From positions 186,001 to 250,000 of the forward strand of contig DATMFF010000002.1 of the NCBI GenBank assembly GCA_035556735.1: a stretch of 64,000 nt of DNA, given 5' to 3'. The translations under genes were made by a program, and so were the position numbers. The notes under the pieces were generated by a model. It had not been told where the DNA came from. It made no database searches and saw nothing but the letters and a program-made list of their open reading frames with translations. The DNA comes from CANJBX01 sp035556735 (GTDB lineage Bacteria > Pseudomonadota > Alphaproteobacteria > Rhizobiales > Xanthobacteraceae). Within the stretch, counting starts at the first letter, position 1. Each line of letters opens with the position of its first letter. Of the stretch, positions 59,014-64,000 are shown in pieces.

Positions 59014-62000
59014 GTGGACGTCTTCGACCTCGATAAGACTCTCGTAGAAGACTATGCGCGCTTCTCGCGGTCGTTCACGCAGATTCGGGCTCCAGATATC
59101 GCAAACCAGGTCGACGCGATCTACGCGACACGCCGGTTCTGGCCCGAGCCGCTCGTAAGCCTTAATCCTCACTTCGAGCGCGATAGCAGTGTCGACGCGC
59201 TCGTCGCCGAAGGATCACTGCACGCCGATACCGGCAAGGTTTTCCGGGTCAATGGACAACCGATCACCTTGTATCGGCATCAGTCGCAATCGATCGCTAA
59301 GGCCGCAGCACGCCAGAGCTTTGTAGTGACGACCGGCACTGGCTCAGGCAAGTCGCTCTGCTTCTTCATTCCGATTATCGACGCTGCAATTCGAGCTCGG
59401 GCCGCCGGCGAAGCTCCGCGCACGCGGGCGATTGTCATTTATCCGATGAACGCGCTCGCAAACAGCCAACTTGAGGAATTGAGGAAATTCGTCGGCCAGT
59501 CGGGCCTGCCTGAAAAGCTTAGACCAACGTTCGAGCGGTATACCGGACAGGAAGAAGCCGACGAAAGAGAGCGCATCCGAGAGCTTCGTCCAGATATTCT
59601 TCTGACGAACTTCATGATGCTTGAATTGCTCATGACGCGACAGAACAGCCTTGATCAGGCTGTCGTCGGCAACGCGCAAGATCTCGACTTTATCGTTCTT
59701 GATGAGCTCCACACATATAGGGGCCGCCAAGGGGCGGATGTCGCTCTGCTCGTCAGGCGACTCCGTGATCGCCTGTGCCGTGATAGGGTACCAGTGTGCA
59801 TCGGCACGTCAGCAACGATGGTGAGCGACGACGCGAGCACAGATCCAGCAGCATCTGTTGCCATCGTGGCGTCACGACTATTCGGAACGCAGATCACAAG
59901 CGACGGTGTGATCGGCGAGAGTCTTGAGCGAGCGACGGATCCTGCGGCGAACGTTAAGTCGCTGGGAGATCGACTTGCCGTTGCTGTGACTGTCGAGATT
60001 CCCGAGTCTCTCTCAGACGCCGAGTTGCGATCTCATCCACTCGCAGTCTGGATCGAGCTCGAGATGGGTCTGGAAGATGGGCAACGTCTCACTCGGCGGC
60101 CGCCAATCACACTGAGCGCCGCAGCACAGCGGTTAGCGGCTCAGACGGGTTGTGACAAGGCGCGCTGCCAATCGCAAATCCAGTCAATGCTCATTCTCAT
60201 GAGCAAGCCCGCCAGCGAGCGAGGTGGAAACAGCGATAGGGCTTTCCTAGCCTTCAAACTCCATCAGTTCTTTTCTGGGGCCGGGCGCCTGTACGCCACT
60301 CTAAGAGAGCCCGGGCGACGCAAGGTCACTCTCGACGGGCAGCTCTTCGATCCCGAGGACGATCAGGCGCGGCTTTACCCAACCTTCTTCTGTCGCAATT
60401 GCGGACAAGAGCATCATCCGATCGTTCTTACCGAACAGGATGGAACCCGAAAGGCATTGCCAAGGCCGATTGATGAACCGCCACTCGACGACGAGGATAA
60501 GTCCGAACAGGCAGGGTATCTGATGCCCGAACCGTTGAACGATGAGGACTTCTCGTTCGACGGAACCCCTGACCAATATCCCGAGGACTGGATCGATCCC
60601 GCAGGACGCGTAAAGAGCAACCTGCGTCCGTTTGCGCCACAACCGCTCATCATCGATGAGGCGGGGCTGATTGGAGTGCGTGGCCGCCGCGCTTGGTTCC
60701 TGCCTGGCAAATTCCGGTTCTGCCCAGCCTGCAAGGACCAACCGCCAGGACAGGCGCGAGAGATCAACAAGCTGGCCGGCCTATCCGCGGAAGGTCGGAG
60801 TTCTGCGACGACGCTCCTGGTGTCGAGCACGCTGCGCTGGATGAACGATCCTGATAGCGCTCTTCGGGTCGACAAGCGCAAACTTCTTGGCTTTACCGAC
60901 AACCGACAGGATGCGGCTCTTCAAGCGGGACACTTCAACGACTTCCTGTTCGTGGCGCTTCTAAGAGCAGCGATTCTCACCGCGGTCTCAGCGGCCGGCC
61001 AGGACGGTCTGTCGGATGATGAATTTGGTCGGCGGGTCCAATCAGGGCTCGGCTTCACCGCCGCGAATCGAGATCGGCGCGTCGAGTGGATGCTCGATCC
61101 CGAGATCAAGGGGGCGGGGCAGGTCGAGGCCGAACGTACCCTGTCCCGCGTCCTGGCCTATAGGGTCTGGAGCGATCAGCGTCGGGGATGGCGCTTCACA
61201 AATCCAAATCTTGAAGAACTGGGACTGCTCGAGGCTCACTACGTTTCGCTCGACGAGCTGGCGGCTGACGATGAAGCTTTTGAAGGAGCGCCACCGGAAC
61301 TGCGCCAAGCAGATGCCGACACGCGCGCGAGAGCGCTGCGAGAGCTCCTTGATACGATGCGACGCGGGCTTGCTGTCACGGCCGATGCGCTTGATCCGGC
61401 TGTCGTAGAGACGACGGCGAATGCCGCTCGGCAAAGTCTTCGTGACCCCTGGTCCATCTCGCAGCAAGAAAACCCGCGTGTTGCGGCTGCGTTGATCATT
61501 GACGCTCCTCGGAAAGCTGATGCCGGCGTTCGGGGAGAACCCCTTATCGTTCGTGCTGGCCCGCGCAGCAGCCTCGCTCGGAGACTTGGTCACCCAAGGC
61601 TCTGGGGAAGAAGACTGGATGGGAAGACCTACACCGCCGTCTTGAGGTCGTTGCTGACAGCAGCGACGAACTACCAGCTGGTGCGCCAAGTCTCCACCAG
61701 CTTTGACGTCGAGGGGTGGCGATTGGCGGCAAACGCTGTCCGATTGCTGGTTGCTAGAGGCCGTCCTGACGGACGACCGCCCAATCCCTATTTCGTCGAG
61801 CTGTACCGCACACTCTCCAAGGCTTTGTCCAATGGCGGTGCGGGCCTGTTTGGAATGGAAGGTCGCGCCCATACCGCCCAAGTCGAGCAGACTCAGCGCG
61901 AATGGCGTGAATGGCGCTTCCGGTGGGGTGATGATGACCAGAGGAGGATAAAAGACGCCAAAGATGCGATGCGCCAAGCCGGCGAACCGGATGTGTTCCT

Positions 62001-64000
62001 ACCAGTCTTGTTCTGCTCGCCTACGATGGAGCTTGGTGTCGATATCTCGGCTCTGAACGCGGTTTATCTGCGCAATGTGCCTCCAACGCCCGCCAACTAT
62101 GCGCAGCGTTCGGGTCGCGCTGGACGCTCAGGACAAGCAGCGCTCGTCGTAAGCTATTGTGCGGCCCAGAGTCCCCACGATCAGTATTACTTCGAGCGGC
62201 CCGGGCGGATGGTGAATGGCTATGTCCGTCCGCCGGCGATCGAGCTTGCCAATCGCGATCTCATCGAAGCGCACCTTCACGCGGTCTGGCTCGCGGAGAC
62301 GAGCAAGGAATTGTCGGCGGATATCCCGCATGTCCTCGATCTCAGTGCGGCGTCGCTACCTGTTCAAGAGCAGATCGCCGACGCGTTGGGCGATGCTGAT
62401 ATCGCGTCGCGTGCAGCGAAGCGCATGGAGCGCATTCTTGCGAGCATCAATCCCGAACTGACGCCCGAGGCGGCTCCCTGGGCTGCAGATCGCGCTTCAT
62501 TCGCATCCGCAACGGCCGCCGACGCGATGCAACGCTTCTCCCGCGCTTTCGACCGCTGGCGTCAACTCTATGACGGCGCGCGGGCTCAGCTCATTGAAGC
62601 CAACCGAAAATCGGAAACTCACGGAATTTCGGCCGCCGAACGCCGTGACGCAAAGACACAGCAGGCGCAGGCGAACGAGCAATTGGCTCTGCTCGAACGC
62701 GGCAATGCCAGCGGTGGGTCAGATTTCTACACGTACCGGTATCTTGCGACAGAAGGATTTCTGCCGGGCTACAATTTCCCTCGTTTACCGCTTTACGCTT
62801 ACGTGCCCGCCGTCGGTGGTGGTGGACCGAAAGCGGCGTACCTGCAAAGAGCACGCTTTATCGCAATCGCGGAATTCGGGCCGGGCAGCCTGATCTACCA
62901 CGAAGGACGAGCCTTCAGGGTTTACAAGGCAAAGCTGCCGGCCGGTGTCCGTAACGAAGATGGCGGCAGGCTAGCAACTGGGACGATCTACATCTGCGAC
63001 GAATGCGGAGCCGGACACGAACAAGACGAGCCAGAGCGCTGCCACGCGTGCGCTGCACCGATGGCCGGTGTTCACCCGGTTCGAAGCGTGATGCGCATCG
63101 ACAATGTCGAAACGAGGCCTGCCGAGCGCATCACGGCAAATGATGAGGATCGCCAACGTCGCGGATTTGAAATTCAGACAATCTTCGCCTGGCCGCGTCG
63201 CGAGGGGCTGATCGACACGACGTCCGCTGTCGCGTCAGATGCCGAGGGCGCCATTCTCAGAGTTGACTACGCTTCCGGTGCAAAAATCAGCCGTTTGAAC
63301 AAAGGGCTGAGGCGGCGGAAAGAAAAAAGCATCTTGGGATTTGGAATCGACCCGGCGACCGGCAGGTGGGTCGGTGGCGAGATTGACGAAGAGGGGAATC
63401 AGGCTCCGGACGAACCGGTCAAGCAGCGCATCGTACCGATTGTCCAGGACAACAAGAATGCCTCGCTGATCCGCTTGTTTGGGGAGGCACTTGGCGACAT
63501 CCCCATGACAACCCTACAGCACGCCTTGGCTCGTGGCCTCGAGCTTGTTTTCCAACTCGAGGAGGGGGAGACGCTTACGGAGCCGGTGCCCTCGCGGGAT
63601 AAGCGGAGGGCCATCCTGGCCTATGAGGCTACGGAAGGCGGAGCCGGAGTACTCGGGCGCTTGACGAACGACCCCAAGGCATTGGCTCGTGTCGCACGGG
63701 CGGCGCTCGAACTCATGCACTTTCACGAGATCGACGCGGCCGTCGCGGCGAACGACCCGACGCTGCTGAAGACGGACGACAAGGCTGACTGTGTGAAAGC
63801 ATGCTACCGTTGCCTTCTCTCCTACTACAATCAACCCGACCAGGAGTTCATCGATCGGACGGATGCGACTGCGCTCCGTGTTCTCTTGCGGTTGGCGCGG
63901 AGCGAGGTGGCTCCGGCAAGACCTCTGGACGTAGACACAGAAGGCGATGCCTGGTTGACCGCCTTCAGGAAGTGGGGCCTTCCCGCGCCGCACGGAGAGC
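59014..64000 (+). CDS. Very large DEAD/DEAH helicase with DUF1998-like C-terminus (runs off window)
   Basis: At least 1662 residues from GTG 59014 (an in-frame TAA immediately precedes it). SF2 motifs: Walker A TTGTGSGK (106-113), DELH (230-233), GTSATM, and QRSGRAGR (1031-1038). Cysteine pairs follow in FCRNCGQEHH, FCPACKDQ and CDECG...CHACA (about 1328 on), then a DUF1998-type block with YEATEGGAGVL and KACYRCLLSYYNQPD. This plan fits the DUF1998 helicases of defence systems (DruE of Druantia, DrmA/B of DISARM) and MrfA; the size is closest to DruE. The end and partners lie outside the window. Confidence 0.85.
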   Translation, partial: MDVFDLDKTLVEDYARFSRSFTQIRAPDIANQVDAIYATRRFWPEPLVSLNPHFERDSSVDALVAEGSLHADTGKVFRVNGQPITLYRHQSQSIAKAAARQSFVVTTGTGSGKSLCFFIPIIDAAIRARAAGEAPRTRAIVIYPMNALANSQLEELRKFVGQSGLPEKLRPTFERYTGQEEADERERIRELRPDILLTNFMMLELLMTRQNSLDQAVVGNAQDLDFIVLDELHTYRGRQGADVALLVRRLRDRLCRDRVPVCIGTSATMVSDDASTDPAASVAIVASRLFGTQITSDGVIGESLERATDPAANVKSLGDRLAVAVTVEIPESLSDAELRSHPLAVWIELEMGLEDGQRLTRRPPITLSAAAQRLAAQTGCDKARCQSQIQSMLILMSKPASERGGNSDRAFLAFKLHQFFSGAGRLYATLREPGRRKVTLDGQLFDPEDDQARLYPTFFCRNCGQEHHPIVLTEQDGTRKALPRPIDEPPLDDEDKSEQAGYLMPEPLNDEDFSFDGTPDQYPEDWIDPAGRVKSNLRPFAPQPLIIDEAGLIGVRGRRAWFLPGKFRFCPACKDQPPGQAREINKLAGLSAEGRSSATTLLVSSTLRWMNDPDSALRVDKRKLLGFTDNRQDAALQAGHFNDFLFVALLRAAILTAVSAAGQDGLSDDEFGRRVQSGLGFTAANRDRRVEWMLDPEIKGAGQVEAERTLSRVLAYRVWSDQRRGWRFTNPNLEELGLLEAHYVSLDELAADDEAFEGAPPELRQADADTRARALRELLDTMRRGLAVTADALDPAVVETTANAARQSLRDPWSISQQENPRVAAALIIDAPRKADAGVRGEPLIVRAGPRSSLARRLGHPRLWGRRLDGKTYTAVLRSLLTAATNYQLVRQVSTSFDVEGWRLAANAVRLLVARGRPDGRPPNPYFVELYRTLSKALSNGGAGLFGMEGRAHTAQVEQTQREWREWRFRWGDDDQRRIKDAKDAMRQAGEPDVFLPVLFCSPTMELGVDISALNAVYLRNVPPTPANYAQRSGRAGRSGQAALVVSYCAAQSPHDQYYFERPGRMVNGYVRPPAIELANRDLIEAHLHAVWLAETSKELSADIPHVLDLSAASLPVQEQIADALGDADIASRAAKRMERILASINPELTPEAAPWAADRASFASATAADAMQRFSRAFDRWRQLYDGARAQLIEANRKSETHGISAAERRDAKTQQAQANEQLALLERGNASGGSDFYTYRYLATEGFLPGYNFPRLPLYAYVPAVGGGGPKAAYLQRARFIAIAEFGPGSLIYHEGRAFRVYKAKLPAGVRNEDGGRLATGTIYICDECGAGHEQDEPERCHACAAPMAGVHPVRSVMRIDNVETRPAERITANDEDRQRRGFEIQTIFAWPRREGLIDTTSAVASDAEGAILRVDYASGAKISRLNKGLRRRKEKSILGFGIDPATGRWVGGEIDEEGNQAPDEPVKQRIVPIVQDNKNASLIRLFGEALGDIPMTTLQHALARGLELVFQLEEGETLTEPVPSRDKRRAILAYEATEGGAGVLGRLTNDPKALARVARAALELMHFHEIDAAVAANDPTLLKTDDKADCVKACYRCLLSYYNQPDQEFIDRTDATALRVLLRLARSEVAPARPLDVDTEGDAWLTAFRKWGLPAPHGE

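Noticed and set aside
1..64000. tRNA, rRNA, CRISPR arrays, integrase and attachment sites
   Set aside because: None recognised on either strand by eye; the ICE ends and its integrase are presumably outside the window.

Overview
The window is GC-rich DNA without rRNA or tRNA genes, and its gene families point to an alphaproteobacterium of the Hyphomicrobiales. The FixK-like regulators, BON-domain, host-attachment and HdeD proteins recall Bradyrhizobium/Rhodopseudomonas relatives (inference). There are two blocks: a stress or low-oxygen gene island (about 1-14.8 kb) and a conjugative element of the Tn4371-like ICE type (about 15-59 kb or beyond). Neither an integrase nor an attachment site lies inside the window.

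Island (1-14.8 kb). Two paralogous Crp/Fnr (FixK-type) regulators sit among adenylate kinase, two triple-BON-domain proteins, a sensor-less histidine kinase coupled to a short-chain dehydrogenase, a host-attachment family protein, a 901-aa acyl-CoA synthetase/GNAT fusion, an HdeD-like membrane protein, three small uncharacterised proteins and a LysR regulator. Five TTGAY-N4-RTCAA palindromes lie in front of genes here, so much of the block looks like one FixK/FNR-type regulon. A pair of nested IS3-family elements (an IS inside another IS, with a CCGG target duplication) splits the block at 10.4-12.8 kb.

Conjugative core (15-39 kb, nearly all on the minus strand). The mating-pair genes trbB-C-D-E-J-K-L-F-G-I are overlapped start-to-stop and lie next to a CopG regulator and traG. 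After an accessory insert (tag, a secreted cyclase-family hydrolase, a YciI-like protein, and a GST/TetR pair with a 41-bp operator) come a VirD2-like relaxase, a candidate oriT with a YATCCTG nic-type sequence, a lytic transglycosylase, DUF736, a TraF peptidase, DUF2840, a small RHH protein, ParA, iterons, RepA, an AlpA-like protein, DUF6499/DUF2285 proteins and an XRE regulator.

Maintenance and anti-restriction module (39-54.7 kb): DUF736, DUF2493, a toprim protein, a 1451-aa methyltransferase/strawberry-notch helicase, several small conserved proteins, a 717-aa ParB-like protein, DUF2958 and ArdC. Two families of repeated structured non-coding elements lie in front of genes here. One is a composite hairpin at 39,992 and 43,361. 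The other is a GACGGG/CCCGTC leader directly upstream of the helicase, parB-like and ardC start codons.

Right end (54.9-64 kb, plus strand) is defence-like: an AbiE type IV toxin-antitoxin pair with an apparently leaderless, double-operator promoter, two uncharacterised genes (one with a possible degenerate PD-(D/E)xK core), a small RHH protein, and a very large helicase with a DUF1998-like C-terminus that runs off the window.
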